DNA of 64,000 nt from positions 15,287,001 to 15,351,000 of the forward strand of contig NC_081812.1 of NCBI RefSeq assembly GCF_030704535.1. Direction: 5' to 3'. Shown here one piece after another: positions 1-13,330 of the stretch; position 1 is the first letter of the stretch; each line of letters opens with the position of its first letter. Both the position numbers and the translations under genes were made by a program. This DNA comes from Vitis vinifera. Its lineage: Eukaryota; Streptophyta; Magnoliopsida; Vitales; Vitaceae. The notes beneath the pieces were generated by a model. That model was not told the DNA's origin. It searched no databases and worked only from the letters and a program-made list of their open reading frames with translations.

Positions 1-2740
1 TTATCGACAAATTACCCGTCAAACTGTCTGATAAATTCTCCTAACAACAAAAATAAAAAAGGTAAAAACCTGAGTGCTTTTAATTTTTTTATTAATTGCG
101 GTAATGGATTTGATAGCTTAAAAGCCAACCAGTCCAAGACCCAGGCACATGAGACTCAGGAGCATCAGCTTTGGCAGTATGTGTGACTTGTGAGGAAGAG
201 AGGCTTCAAACTTAAATAGGGCCGACCACGTGGATGTCTGTATTTGGAGATGAAGTGTAGATTGACAAGTCATAGCCCCATCATGCATGACGCTCTTGAG
301 ACTCCTCTTCCACCTTAAGTATCAACTATCAAGTAGGCGAGCCAATAGAAATTAGAGCCTGCAAGGAAATTACCTGAAAAGGATGTGGTTTTGAATTTTG
401 ATTTGACAATGCTTAGTTTATGGGGTCTGAAAAAGGAGAGCCTACTTTCTTGGCTTTTAACTCTTCTTAGAACCCAAGTAAAATTTGCAACATTAACTAT
501 GAGTAAGACCATACTTCTTCTAAGATTTTGAAAATAACATAGTAATTTTTTAAAATATAGTAATTCAAAAAATATTTTCAAATTTATGACATTCTTTAAA
601 TTATTAATAGGAAATTGCTACTTTTTTTTTTAATAATTTGAAAATTAAACTAAAATCATGTTTAATGTGATTTCATTCATTCATGTCCGAATGAATCGAT
701 ATTTCCTAATAAAATTCATTCATGGTGGCCTTACACAGTGACATGACATTTCACCGGTCACTTCACGAGAGTAGAGTAGGAGATGCATCTTGAAAATCCC
801 AGACAAAATGGAGTGAGTTCATTATTCAGGAGGCGTTCAACGCCATCTTAAGGAGGTACGTTGAATAACCAATGTGGAAATTGCATTATGCCGTGATCGG
901 CCCCTGTACCAGAATCCCAATTCCGAGGCGAGTCTTAAAAACTGCCAAGTTTCCGTAACCTTTTGACATGGTCGCAGCCATGTTTTGCGATGAAAATCAT
1001 GTGGTAACCGCATGGAGCCCAACAAAGCCAGAGGGAGAAAGCAAGTTATGGGATATGGCGTTGGAGTTCGAAGAGAGTAGTAAGAAGGGAAAGAAGAGAA
1101 ATGAGACATCTTTTAAAAGCCTGCAAGCAATCACTGTCCTATACTCCGTACAATTGTACGCTGGGCCCTTCACCATTGCTCATGATTCGTAAGTCATGAT
1201 ATAGACGACCCCTTTTTCTTCCAACCCGCAGGTGTACGAACCTCGCACAAAGCCGAGGAATGCGGGCATTAACTTTCGCTAGGAAGCGAGGGGGGCTACC
1301 CCCACTTGGACAAGTGCCCTCCATGTAAGGCCCTGGTAAGTACCATAAGTGTAATTTTTCTTTTTCTTTTTTATTATGCCTTCTATTTTCTCATTCATTT
1401 TTTATTTTATTTTTTCCCAAATTGGAGGGGCAGATGGGAAGCACTGTAGTAACTAGTAGTTGTGGAGAAATTTATTTCAATGAGGTAGAAAAGGAAATGC
1501 AGACCTATAATTATCATCATACAGAAACGCTGGTTTAGCTAACGTAGGTCGACTTTAAGTTAAGCTGAAGCCACCCAGCCAGGGTTGAAACTTGACAGAA
1601 TGGGCGAGTCCAGTTCGACTCCACAAATACACATTCAGATCAGGCATTATTAATAAGATTTTAAGACCAATGCAAAAGTTCTAATGGTGGCAATGAATTT
1701 GTAATTTAATAAAAGAATAATTATACTTAAAAAAGTAACTCAAAGCATGCTTTTATAATTATTTAAATGATAACAAGATGATAAATACTTTTTTTATTAA
1801 TTGGTTGTATTTCACTTATTATATTTATTTATTTATTTCAAAATTTCATTATTTTTTTAGAAATTTTTTTAAAACTTTTTTAACTATCATGTTTTGTAGT
1901 GGAACGTGTCTCAAATTTCTATTTAGAATATATATATATATATTATAAAAGAAATATTACATAAAACATTTTCTAATTTTAGATATGAGATGAGAGAAAA
2001 GAAAAAAGTTGGTGCACTATCTTTATAATATTCTAGGTCATGATTGAGCAAGAAGGCTCATCAGGGTGTATGTGTAGATGTGAGAAAAAGAAATACCTAA
2101 TAGAGTACAAGAATTCTTAGTTCGAGACAAAGATACAAAAAGAATTAGTAATTATATCTATTTTCATATCGTTTGTAATAATTTACATCATATAATGGAA
2201 TGTTTTATCTCATATGTGGAAGTATGTATGATTGGCCTAAAACCCAATACTTTTATGCGATTTATTTTATTTTTGTGTTCTTTCTTTTAATTTTTACATC
2301 GACTTTATTGGCATAACATTCTGTTCATACCTCAATATCAATATGAGATGTTACATGGATCAATCCTGTCTTAAACTGCTGAATTAGCCAATTCAGGCCG
2401 ATATACAACATGAGGGGTGGAGATGGAAAGGTAAGTTCGTGATGGAGGGTTGCCTCCTTTTGGGTGCTTGAAAACCTTAAAAACCACTTTGGAAAGAAGG
2501 GGACCCAATTTGAGAAGAAAATAAAGAACATATACCCCACAAAACTGTAGAATGTTTTTTATTTCATCGAAATTAAATTACAAAATCACTTGGAAATTGT
2601 TGTCTGATAAGTTCAAAACATTTTCACGTGGCCTGATGTTTTTGGCAGACGATGTTTGAAGAGTATTTGAAAATTTCCCTTGAACATGACTAACAGCTCT
2701 TCTAGTTTTAAGTTCCTGATGTTTCCTAATACTAAATAAG
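1..2740. other. Intergenic region, no recognised gene
   Basis: No reading frame here resembles a known protein. The part from about 715 to 1330 is richer in G and C than its surroundings and carries short open frames on both strands, but none shows a recognisable domain or a convincing exon structure. From about 1680 to 2300 the sequence is AT-rich spacer with a short TA run near 1930-1945. The right end probably includes the 3' flank of the AP2 gene transcribed leftward from 6128. Confidence 0.5.
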
Positions 2741-3128
2741 TTTATTGAAAAGCAGATTCCTTTGCCTTAAAAGAGAGTCCCGGGTAACTGTGATCATGCA
2801 GGCTAAGTAAAAGCTTGAGCGCCAAAGAGGTCATGTATATGGATAAGGCAAAAATGCAGCCCTTTCAAAGAAGACAACATCAATGATGAAGTTTCAAACA
2901 AGGCAAAAATATCTAAATTGGCTCATCCCACTCAGGCTAAAGCACCCTGATTTAACAGGCTTCATAAAAGAGAAAGATCAATCTAATGTCTCATATCTAC
3001 AACCACACTTCAAAATTAGAATATATGAATTCATTTACCAATCTTAGTTTGCTTTGCTTGCCTACCCACCTGCTTTCAATGCAAAAGAGAAGATAATGAA
3101 TTGTGGCTGTTTCTGCTGGTAGCTTGTT

Positions 3129-6128
3129 TCAGCTCCTGCAGTAGTAGTAAGGGGATATACTGGTGGTGTTGGTGAGTGATGGAGAGTAATAGTGCTGGAG
3201 AACTGTTGTACTCTGTAAGCTGCCTTGAGTGGGATTAGCTGGTGAAGCAGTTGTAACCGAAGACAAGAATCCTGATGATGCTGCAGTAGAGAAGAGAGGT
3301 GGAGTAGCCCCACCATAAGGGCCATGATTTTGCCATGCCCAGTTTGGCAAGTGATCAACTTCAATCCTCTTCTCTATTGCTCTTTCCTGCTAATGGCAAA
3401 ACCAATGCTGGTTTTAGCTAACATATAAATACTTGGGAGTTTTCTCTCTGTAATCAATTTGTCAATAGCAAAATCATGGTGTTATTTTAATAGTAAATAT
3501 ACATCGTTTGTCAGATGCGCATAAACTTAAGTGAACTCCACAGCATAAACCTGGATATCTAGGCACACTGGAGGAGAGTTCAGAAAGCTCTTTCCCAGGA
3601 CATTGTCTTAGAAAGATTAAGATTGTCTTAGAAATGCAGGCAAAATAAGGCAACTCAACTTGAAAATCTATCCAAGGACGTTGTTTTAGAAAGGTTAAGA
3701 TTATGGGTTAAGTTCATAAATTTAGGAGGGGAGGGTATGGTCTCTAGTCTTTGAGGAAAAAACATCTTGCCCACAAAAAAGATCACCAAAATGATTTGAT
3801 GTTCAAACCGACTGGCAAATAAATGATTGAAATGCGGCCAACCATACTCTAGAGGTTAAATGGTAAAATATAGGTGCTATTTCAAATTAATAACTTGAGG
3901 AAAATCATTGTTTCATTTACTAATACCAGGAAACAGAGGAGGCACTTGAGTGAAATTACCTTATAGATAGGAAAGACACGAGAATTTACACCACTCCAGC
4001 TAGGAGGGTGATCAGATGCCATTACCAGGCCATATGATGGATGAACCCCCAGTGTTGCTGAAGTAGAGTTCTCAATCTGTAAAACAACAGAGGGCTACCA
4101 GGTAAGTTTACTTGAGACCTTATGCAACTTTAAAGTCACAGATGAATAACTGGAGGATCAATCTCAAAGTCACTGATTCCAGATTAGGGAAAACTAAAAT
4201 TTAACCTTACCCTTTCTCCCCTGTCATCAGGCATGGCATCGTGGCCCTGCCGGGAAGGAGAACCATTTGCTTTGCTGTTCCTAACTGGTTCATCAGACAT
4301 TGGTTCATCAGAAAAATATGGAGCGACTCCCAAGTGCAGATCAAGATTGGGTAACAGGTTTAGATTTTGGCTACTCCCTGTGTAAATTATGTTTATGAAC
4401 TCCAGGATTAGTTGATTATGTACAATTTTTTTTTTTTTCTTTAAAAAAAAAAAGTTCTTAGAAGACGAAGTAAATCAAGAGCTTTTACCTCCATTATCAG
4501 CTGGGAAGATTATCTCTCCTTCGTATGTGCTTGGCTCAAAGTTGGTTACTGCTTCTCGTCCATTGCATTTTATAGCAGCCTTGTCGTAGGCCCTGCTTTC
4601 AAGAAACGAAGGATTCCTTATGAGGTTGAGATGTCTAAATTAAGACATTCAGTATGAGGAAGAGATTCAAACCTTGCAGCTTCTATCTCACTATCGAACA
4701 GACCAAGATAAATATACCTGCAGGCAAGCATATACCAACCAATGAATACCATCTTCACATCCATACTCGACCAATCCAATTTATTAAAAAATCAGGGAAA
4801 TAGAAAACGGGATGACACGATAACACAGTTAATACTACTAGACACATCCAAGGATTAGAAAATCATTCAAATAGAAGATCTCTCACTTCTTGCCCAGAAA
4901 CTGTCCCATTCGAGCTTCCCATCGACCACATTTGTGCAGTGTCACTCCCCTGTACTTGGAACTTCCTCTCGAGAATCCAGTGCTCCCGCGACGGAGAACA
5001 TGCACAAACTCTTCCTTGGTGAAGTTACTCATCTGAAAAACAATATCCATTCAGGTTCCAGAGAGAACCCAAATATTGAATTGAATCGGTAGCACCTACT
5101 TTTAATTCTCTAACCAACCTGCTTAATGTCCTCGTCATAATCACTGACAGCAAAATTGATATCGGCATCAGCACCGCGGAACTTGATGGCAGCTCGATCA
5201 TATGCCCTGAAATTATGCAACAAAATTTATAAAAAAAAAAAAAAAGAAGAAGAAAGAAACAATAAAGAAATAGTCCACAAATCATACCGAACAAAAAACT
5301 ATATCAAGCAGGAAAATTATTTTATAGTTAAGTAATGATTCTAACCTAGCTGCAGCATGCGCAGTGTCAAATCCACCTATAAAAATTATAGGAAGAAGAA
5401 AAATCAAACACCCAGATAGATTAAAACAGGCACCATACACATGAAATTTTCTAGTAGAATTGATAAACAAAGTTGAGTAAACGAAAGAGATCATAGCTAC
5501 TCACCCAAATACACTTGTTTACCACAATCCCTGAACAAAACAAACCACAAATAAGCATTCAATTCAAAATCATAGAAAAGTACGAACAGGGACTCCATTA
5601 TCCACAAACACATTATACAAACCATATATGCGATTCCCATCTCCCAGTTCTCCGATAAAAGGTAACTCCTCGATACTGCGAGCTCCGTGACCTTGGCCCC
5701 CGCCGACTCTTCTTCACCTGCTGTTGCTGTTGTGGTTTCTTTGGCAGCAGCGGGCCACCGGAACCCACCTGCAGGATACACGGATGCTGCAAAGAAGAAC
5801 CCAAAGAACAGTCACCTTCCCCACCACTGGTCACCGGGAAAAACTGCCTCGTAACAGAATCTGAGCTCTTATTGTCATGATCTTCATTTTGCTTGAAGAA
5901 ATCGAAGCTAAACGCTACAATGCCGCAGCAGTGATCGAGGTGGTTAGAAGAAGAGTCATCGTCGGCGGTGGTGCTGCTCAAGGCATCGGCATTGACGATG
6001 GAGGAATTGAAGCTTCCAGAATCTTCCATTTGGTTGCTAGAAAGGTCAAGGAGCTTCCCCGGATCCACCGCCTGGGTAGAACCGTGAAATGAATCATCCG
6101 AAACATCATTAAGATTGAGATCCAACAT
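3129..6128 (-). CDS. RAP2.7: AP2-type floral repressor, TOE/RAP2.7 class (10 exons)
   Basis: A nuclear DNA-binding transcription factor of the euAP2 subfamily; relatives (TOE1/RAP2.7, TOE2, SMZ, SNZ) repress flowering and juvenile-adult transition. I join exons 6128-5623, 5530-5505, 5376-5346, 5206-5119, 5032-4887, 4717-4673, 4592-4489, 4377-4211, 4076-3960 and 3389-3129; all junctions are GT-AG and keep one frame, giving 496 residues. The ATG at 6128 is chosen because the protein then opens with MLDLNLN, an EAR-like repression motif; the upstream extension would need a GTG start. A glutamine run precedes AP2 domain 1 (about 151-210), which is split over 26- and 31-nt exons; domain 2 spans about 243-303 ([18 protein letters not shown]). 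A second LDLHL motif lies in exon 8. The last exon holds a miR172 site. Identity as TOE/RAP2.7 rather than AP2 itself rests on overall pattern. Confidence 0.93.
3266..3286 (-). promoter_or_regulatory. miR172 target site in last exon
   Basis: Read on the minus strand, this 21-base site begins CTGCAGCATCATCAGGATTC, the canonical miR172 complementary sequence. It lies in the coding part of exon 10 and encodes AASSGF, as in other TOE/AP2 genes. Known family behaviour is repression by miR172 through cleavage and translational block. The match is direct; activity in this species is inferred. Confidence 0.95.
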
Positions 6129-6540
6129 CACGTCTCAAGTCCAATTATATTGAATATGGAGGATCGGATGGAAGATTGTGAAGAGTCAAATTATTCAGTA
6201 TTAAAAAACTAGTGCAAGAGTGAAACTACGAAGGATCGGATGGAAGAGTGAGGAAGGGGAGATCAGTCCAGTAGTTCCCAGAGAAAGCTTGCATTAGCGA
6301 TGAAGAAACGTAGAATCACGGCATGGGCTGTGGTCGGGGACATGGGAGGTTTCATGTAGTGAGAGAGGCAAGGGGTCGCGTGGTTGGTGTGTGTGACTGA
6401 GGAAAGTACATCACTACAAGACTCCGATACATTGAGAGAAAGAGAGAGCGCGCAGAGGGGGGCAGATGGATGGGGATGAGGGAGATGGGACGTATGAAAG
6501 AACAAGCAGCAGCTATTTATTCCCATTTTCACAACATTGC
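6129..6540 (-). promoter_or_regulatory. 5' UTR and core promoter of the AP2 gene (putative)
   Basis: Upstream of the ATG is a purine/pyrimidine-biased leader with a GA/CT run near 6435-6452. A weak TATA-like AATAAATAG, read on the minus strand, lies around 6511-6519, which would put transcription start near 6480. No splice signals inside the leader were needed. The position is an inference from spacing only. Confidence 0.4.
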
Positions 6541-8960
6541 CTCAACCTTCCTTTTTGGCGCGTGGTCAAGCAATTATAACATTACCCATTTTTTTCTTGC
6601 TTCTTCTTTTTCCTAACCAACTGCTTGTAAACCTAAATTTAACAAACTAATAGCTTATCGATACAAAAATTTTGAAATCAAGTATATTTCCTGTTATGCC
6701 CCTTTAGCGTTCTGCTCTAAATTCCAATTGCAAAAGCGAAACTCGCTCACGAGGGAAACGTTTTCCTGGCGGTCCATAGGAGTCGGCCATGGTATCATCG
6801 GGTGCTGGACTGCACATTTTTAACTGGCGTCCGACACTTGTCATACCCCCTTGTAGCCCACTACCTTTGCCCATTGTCCTTTTACTTCACCATTCCAAGC
6901 TGCATACAGAAGTATACAAAAAATGATGAACTTTAAACGTGAGGGTGAATTTAGTCGCGTCTATTGGTAATGGTACCTTTTTTCCGAGATTAAAAAATTA
7001 TTCAGATTTGATAAAAAGAGATACTGGACATCTCACTGTTCATAAAGTGGGATAAGGTTTTGATTTTCCCGACCAGCTTTGGTTTTCCCTCATAAATATT
7101 ATGAAGAATAAAGTGAAATAACATATGGTTTTTCTTTTCTTTTCCCTTCAAAAACTCCTCACAAATGCTGCACTAAAGATCCAAGCGTTTATTATTATGA
7201 GTGTGGGGAACATGGGAAGTTTATAATGAATAGCATTATTAAGTGTAATTGAACCTCTTTTTCTGCATTCCGCAATATGCATATATGCCTTCATTGGCCT
7301 AGCACCTACATCCAGCTGTAAAATAATTTGTGGGTCCGGACCTGTAAAATAAAGAATATAGAGCTTAAAAAAAAAAATTTTACATTTTTATTATTTTAAT
7401 AGTTTTTGAGATTGAGTAAAACAATGATACTTTGGTTATCATCTGAAAATCACAGCAATTAGTTTTCTTGAATGAAATAAAACATGTTTTAATCTTTTTT
7501 GGACTGAAAAAAAAGAAGAAAAAAGATTAGTCATAAATTTTCAAATATTTTGATCCTTTTGCATTTTATCCCATATTTTCTAATAAACAATCAATATAAT
7601 TTATAATTTATAATTTATTTTGCATTAATAACACAATATTATTAGTTACTTATATTTACTTAAATTAATTTATATTGGTATTATTGATAAACTAATGAAA
7701 CAATTTCAATTTAATTAAACAATTATTTTATTTTCTTTCTTTTTTCTCTCCTTTTGCAAATAAATTTAAATTTTCTATATTATAAAAATTTGCATCAATT
7801 TATTGACTATATATATCTAAGATAAATAAGAGCCTAGAATGTGAATCAACTAGATAGAATATTACAAGGAATTCGTTTTCAAAAATATAAATTTCATTTC
7901 CAAATTAATGTCAGGAAAACAATACCAGGTGTTCAACGTGAGTCAACAGTAAATTAAAAAAAAATTCTCCAAGAAAAAGGATTTTTTGATAATAATTTTA
8001 AATATATTGAAAGCATAAAAATAAAAATTTACGAAATAAGCTGAACTTGCGATTTTTTATAGCAACCCAGCAAAGCAGAAACTCTTACATAATAGGTATT
8101 AACATAAGGATAGCGTAAACGAATATTTGCATAGATGAACATTATGCGAAATCACGAAAACATCTTTACCACATCCCTAAGACTCTGATCTTAATTCTAA
8201 CACTAATGGGTTTATTCGTTAGTGTCAGTCGCTTAACAGGCCCGGCTCTAGCAGGGTAGAATCTCAGCCCAAAACCAGGAGCGGGGGGGTCAAGTTCTTG
8301 TGGAGCAGATTAGCCCTGAAAAGCCCAATGTAATGTCCTGCATTCCAATTGCCATGCCCATACCGCGCCTGGGATACTCAAGGCACACTATGAGGGGTTC
8401 AGATGATAATTTCAAGAATCATCATACCCTCCAGCAATTTTTATGTGCCTCGACCGTCGACCAACGATTTGCCAAAGTGCAAAGAACTGATAATATGCGC
8501 CATTCAGACGTCCCTTATTCCAATTATCATCTTAAACCAATCACTCGTAACAGGAGTCACGAGGCCAACTTCTAGCTCCCATGCATATCGTACAAAGATA
8601 CAAGCAATGTTTGTGATGCAGTTAAAACATTTTAAAAAATCAACAATAAGAAAAACGAAGAAACATGTTCAAAATCCTACCTTGCATTCAAGAAAAACAT
8701 ATGATGCTGGCAAAACCTATGCCATCTGCACCATTTTAACGGCAGAGTTATCAGAGGCCATGCGACATCAATTTGTCTTCGAAAATCGGATCGCCTTGGT
8801 CCCATCTACCGCTATGGCATTGCAATGTTTCATTCAGACATTCATAGCTACATGGCATGAATAAGAGCACATTTTACCCGTCTAAATATGGTATAGAAGG
8901 GTATGTCCTAAACAGCATATGTTTCTTTACAAAATAATCCTAAAGCTTTGATCAATCTGA
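6541..8960. other. AT-rich intergenic region
   Basis: Mostly AT-rich spacer between the AP2 gene and RPL4. A less AT-rich block at about 8220-8870 carries an open frame of up to 153 codons on the plus strand (8403-8864), but its translation shows no domain I recognise and has the uneven composition of non-coding DNA. It may be an old transposon remnant. The right edge probably grades into the RPL4 3' UTR. Confidence 0.45.
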
Positions 8961-9404
8961 TCCTTTATATTTAAGCAGATGCATTCAACCAAAAAGCCTA
9001 AATACACAAAGCATCAAACAGGAAAAATCCATCCATGCTTCAAGCAGAAAAACACAAATGGATTCCAACAAAATATTGACATAAACCAAATGCTAAAGCA
9101 CCAAAAAAACATTATGGATTCAAACAAAATGTTGGAAGGTTACCAATGTAGAAGTTTGACGTCCAAACATAAAGCATAAACCAGATACTTCTAAAATATT
9201 TTAACTCCAGTTCTGTTTCAACTAAAAGATTTACCCACCTAACTGGGAAAGTAAATAAGAAGGGAAGTGAAAGGCCAAGGGTTCGTCTTTTGTTCGAGCC
9301 ATTCCTCTCCCACCTAATCTCATCCATAAACTCAAAACCGCAAATAGAGAACAAAACAATTAACAAAATAAAGGTCTCAAGGGTATTAAAAACAGAGGGC
9401 GAAA

Positions 9405-11494
9405 TCACTGGGAGACACCAAGCCACTTTGAGAAGTTGTCAAATTCAGTGTAATCGCTGTCGGAGATCATTGTCTGGTACCAGGCCTTGCCTGCAGCCTT
9501 GATGGCTGCAACCTCCTCCTGAGAAGTTAAATATAAAAGAAAACATCAAATTAGAAGCTATCCCGGTTTTACATCATGTAAGGCAATGAATATCTCTGTA
9601 ACACACAACAAGGAAAAACCACTAATGAACATAATTATGAAAACTAAGTTGTGAAGATACACTACTTCATATCATTTAGAATTAAAGCATTCAACATATA
9701 TAATCAAATTCTAATTGGTAAGATAACGTAGTCAAGAATAACTGCAAGATATGCTAGATTAGTCATATAAACAAATTCAAAAAGATTCTCAAATTAAAAA
9801 TTAATACGAGAAGAAACATAAACCTCAGACCTAAAATACCACAAAACCAGGGGCCAAGAATATTTTAATTTTTCCATCTAGGGATAAACATAGTGAAGTT
9901 CAAGTGCAACAATACATATTGAGATCATTATTTAAACAGATTTTCGGATCCTGCCATTTGCATTAAGATGCATATCTAGACTTGAAATTATCATCCGGGG
10001 TACTCCACATGCATATAATTCTATAAAATTATCCACACAGATACAAAGTACACATTTGATAACGAATAGGCAGAGAAGAGTTAGCTATACCATATTGTTA
10101 GAATTATGTTAATAGGATTCACCTGAAATAGCTAAAAACTGCATATGAAAACATCAAATGTCCATGATATTTCATGATTGGAAACATGGAATTGTTGTGC
10201 ACAGTTATGGTTGCCGAGAAGAGAAAATAAAGGAAGTACGAGCCCATATACTAGTAAATTGTTTCAGTTCCGAAAAGCTAATAACTAAATCAATCTCGAT
10301 TAATAACTACACAGTTGAAGCAATTGTAAAATTCGACATTTATTTTCATTAGTCCACAGAACCCAAATAGAGGATCCAGATATTTACCTTCGGAATTTGT
10401 TTCCTCTTCTTGTCAAGCTTCTCCTGCTTGGCCTTGACCCGTTGTGCCTCAGCCAGAAGCGCCATCCTTCTTGCAGTCTTTGCATACGGATTCAACTTCA
10501 GCATAGTATTCAAGTTCTTGAGCGGGTTCTTCTTCATTGGTGCCCTCTTCACCTCCTTTTTGATCGGCCTCACCACTGACTGAACCTCGTCGGAGTTGAT
10601 AATCCTAGCCAAATCAGCATTAACCATTTTTGAACGGGGCAACAAGTACCCATTCTTCTTCTCCGAAGTTTTTTCGAAGGATCCGTAGATTGAATCCAAT
10701 TTCTCGAATGCTGATTTGGTCCAAATCACGAACCTCCCAAGATGGCCACCGGGAGCGAGTTTCAGAAGATTAAGTCTGTCCACATTAGCGACCTCAACCC
10801 CAGGAATGTTCCGGAAAGCCTTGACGAGCTTTGCACCCTCCGTGCCGTAGACGATCAAGGGGCCCTTCCTAGAAATGTATCGGCGGTTCCTCATTTTACC
10901 CTTCCCGGGACGAATAGCGTGGCTGTCTTTCGCTTTCTCCGCATCAGGATAAGCACCGACCTGCTTCAGAATATCAATCGCCGCCGATGTTTTCTCAACG
11001 CTCTCGGCTGAATCACCGATCACCAGGGGAAGCTCGGGGACCGATTCGATCCGGTGGCCGCGAGCCATGACTAGAGAAGGGATAGCCGAAGCGGCGATCG
11101 CGGAGACCACGGCATAGCGCTTCTGGTTGACGTTAATCTTGCGGTGCCAGCGGCGCCAGATCTTGGTGGGGGCGAACATTCGACCGCCACGGCACATGTT
11201 TCCGAAGGCACCCTGGCCAGCACGGTGAGTACCACCACCTGGCACACGAGGGATACGGGAAACAGCGCGGCCAGTACCCCAGGACTCAGCGGAGGTCTGG
11301 TGACCGGCGCGACGACTAACGGCGTAGGGCTGGCGGCTGTTTTTGGAGATGTTGGAGTGGACAAAGGTGACGATGTCAGGACGGATGGAGGCTTTCATAA
11401 CATCAGGGAGAGGGACGGCGTTTCCGCCGTCGGTGGCCATATCAGACTTTAGGACTTGAACTGTGACGAGAGGACGGGCGGCGGCGGCGGCCAT
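9405..11494 (-). CDS. RPL4: 60S ribosomal protein L4 (uL4)
   Basis: A structural protein of the cytosolic large ribosomal subunit whose internal loop lines the peptide exit tunnel. Exon 1 (11494-10388) and exon 2 (9518-9405) join in phase 0 through a GT-AG intron of 869 bp and give 406 residues, the usual length for plant L4. Start: the ATG at 11494 gives [13 protein letters not shown]; a longer open frame upstream would need a TTG. The Gly/Arg-rich tunnel loop is visible at about residues 60-105 ([20 protein letters not shown]), followed by the conserved WRRWHRKIN and [12 protein letters not shown] stretches and a Lys-rich C-terminal extension ending in GVSQ. It is expected to be transcribed strongly and constitutively. 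It is upstream of, and on the same strand as, the AP2 gene. Confidence 0.97.
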
Positions 11495-11720
11495 TGTTTG
11501 CGCCTGGTGGGGGTGTGTGAGGGTGAGAGACAAGTGACAGCGTTTTGGTGTGTGATACTGAAACTAGGGTTTCGGTGCACTTATACAGGAGGAGGAAATG
11601 CAAGAATAAAATTACGAATCTGACCTCTCTAGACTGTTTGGATGCGGGATTGGTTACCTTGGTAGGATTAAGGGTTTAGCCAAAAAATGGTTAGGGTTTT
11701 TAAACTCTGCAAAGATACCA
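11495..11720 (-). promoter_or_regulatory. RPL4 promoter with telo-box motifs
   Basis: On the minus strand a perfect telo-box AAACCCTAA lies at 11691-11699, and a variant AAACCCTAG lies at 11564-11572. A TATAAG candidate is at 11580-11585, which would put initiation near 11550 and make a 5' UTR of about 55 nt. Telo-boxes are known enhancers of ribosomal-protein and translation-factor genes in dividing plant cells, so their place here supports the RPL4 call. The start site itself is inferred. Confidence 0.6.
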
Positions 11721-12610
11721 AAATGCCCTTGCTTTGCGATTAATTTTTCCTTTCTTTGTTTTGGCTATTCACGAAAATTTTGATAAATCAATGGATAGAG
11801 TCAATGAAAATTGAATATTTTTACTTTGAGAACACAAATTTTAAGGCTTAGATATTCGCGGTAATCGGTGCAAAACAGCAAGAACACTTCAATGATCATT
11901 GTGATGGTTCAGACAGCCAGTTCTTAAATTCTTGGTTTTTTTTTTCCTTTAATTAGAAAATTGCGAAATAAATTAGTCTGTCATAAGAACCTACCAATTT
12001 TTTTGACATTCTAAATTCCAGTTTATTTGTCTTTCTTTCCTCTGTTTTTTTTTTTTCCCTCTTGTAAAAGCATTCAAATTACAAAAGTCATTTACCATTT
12101 TAACAAATGCATCCTGAGATTGTGTTGGTAACAGGAAATAAGTAGTATACAGCAATTTTAGTTCAAAAAACATGCAATCTTCGAAATCAAATTCCTTCTA
12201 TTTTCTTACACTTTGCACCTAACCCCAAAAACTGACTTGTTGACTAGCCACTGGCTGAGACCCAGAACACTCACACTGAGTCAGGTTCTTAGGCCCGTGT
12301 CCCGTAATCACCCCACCATTAATAAGTCATCCAAACTGGCTCCCAAATCATCCAGCAGAAATTGGATTTAGATAATGTCATCTTACACACTGATCAGAAC
12401 ACAAGAAATCATGATGCATAAAGCAAAATGTATAAGCTTAGGAACAACCCCTTTTATTCCCTAATGCTGAAGAGTGCAGGCATGACATACACAAGGCTGT
12501 TAATATCCGAATTGGAAGTGTGCTCATATGGATGATTTCAAGCTCAAGTACATCTATGAGATCTGAGCTCCTGGTTTGCCTACCATCTAAGTAGCAAATT
12601 TCAGGAAGTG
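11721..12610. other. Spacer upstream of RPL4, no gene seen
   Basis: AT-rich sequence with several homopolymer runs. The open frames on the minus strand near 11991-12173 and 12438-12632 show no recognisable protein. Nothing else supported. Confidence 0.4.
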
Positions 12611-12618
12611 AAAAAAAA

Positions 12619-12735
12619 AGATTATGAATCACAGAGATAAATAGGTCCCTCCTTAATACATCTCATTTAAAAAAAGAAAAAAAATAGGGATTACGAATCA
12701 CAGAGATAAACAAGTCCCTCCTTAATACAGCTCAT
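12619..12735. repeat. Two-copy imperfect tandem duplication
   Basis: The string GATTAYGAATCACAGAGATA, followed by AAYARGTCCCTCCTTAATAC, occurs at about 12620-12660 and again at about 12691-12730, separated by an A-rich linker. Few mismatches are seen, so the duplication is fairly recent. Confidence 0.75.
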
Positions 12736-13232
12736 TCCAAGCAGTATTGATTCCCACCAGGTATGAAAATTTATATACAATGACAAGAAACTATTGTACA
12801 AGCAGGTTTCTGGATCTGGATCATTTTGCTTGCCTGAAAGAAAATGAACAGCTTGTCAGAAAATTAAGCTCATGTTACAGGTTTCAATGCAGAGAATGAA
12901 GGCTTGACAGGGATGTTTAGTTCAGGAGAAAAAAAAAAAAACCCATCAAACACATCACTCACATTTTATCATAAGTTCCCTTATATTTGATTCTTAGAAA
13001 ATTTGAGGAAAAAAAAGTGAAAAAAAAAAAATGATTTAAAGTTACATACATTATCTGTACATATTTCTTCAAATTCATTTCACTAATTTTTCCATGTCCA
13101 TAGAAAGATTAAACAATTTTAAAATATTCAAGTTTCTAACTAATTTTAATCATTTTTCATTTTCTTTTGAATTTTTCACAATAAACTTTTTCTTTAACAT
13201 TTCTTTTTTTTCCTTCCCTGATACTTTCCTGG

Positions 13233-13330
13233 AACTTTTTTTTTGATAGAGAACAAAATCATGTATTAAGAAGTGCCTAAAAGGACGTGTGCACCCTATG
13301 TATACAATAGTATACACAGAAACAACCGAA
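13233..13330 (-). mobile_element. LINE 3' end (poly-A tail on minus strand)
   Basis: A poly-T run followed by GATAGAGAAC and a segment with AGTGCCTAAAAGGACGTG and TATACAATAGTATACAC. Read on the minus strand this is a short 3' UTR ending CTATC plus poly-A. The same arrangement recurs at 13964-14050 (GTGCCTAAAACACGCC, ACACAATGTATACAAG), which supports a shared L1-like LINE family. The 5' limit was not determined, and no LINE protein remains. Confidence 0.55.

Noticed and set aside
1139..1330. GC-richer segment suspected to be organellar DNA
   Set aside because: No match to a plastid or mitochondrial gene could be recognised by eye.
3062..3364. 100-codon minus-strand frame over the AP2 last exon
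   Set aside because: The other frame (ending at 3129) continues the AP2 protein through a valid acceptor and encodes the miR172-site peptide.
8300..8864. Possible plus-strand gene at 8.3-8.9 kb
   Set aside because: Two overlapping frames, neither with a recognisable domain, codon pattern or splice partner.
11071..11452. Open frames in other phases within RPL4
   Set aside because: Shadows of the GC-rich RPL4 exon; only the uL4 frame gives a known protein.
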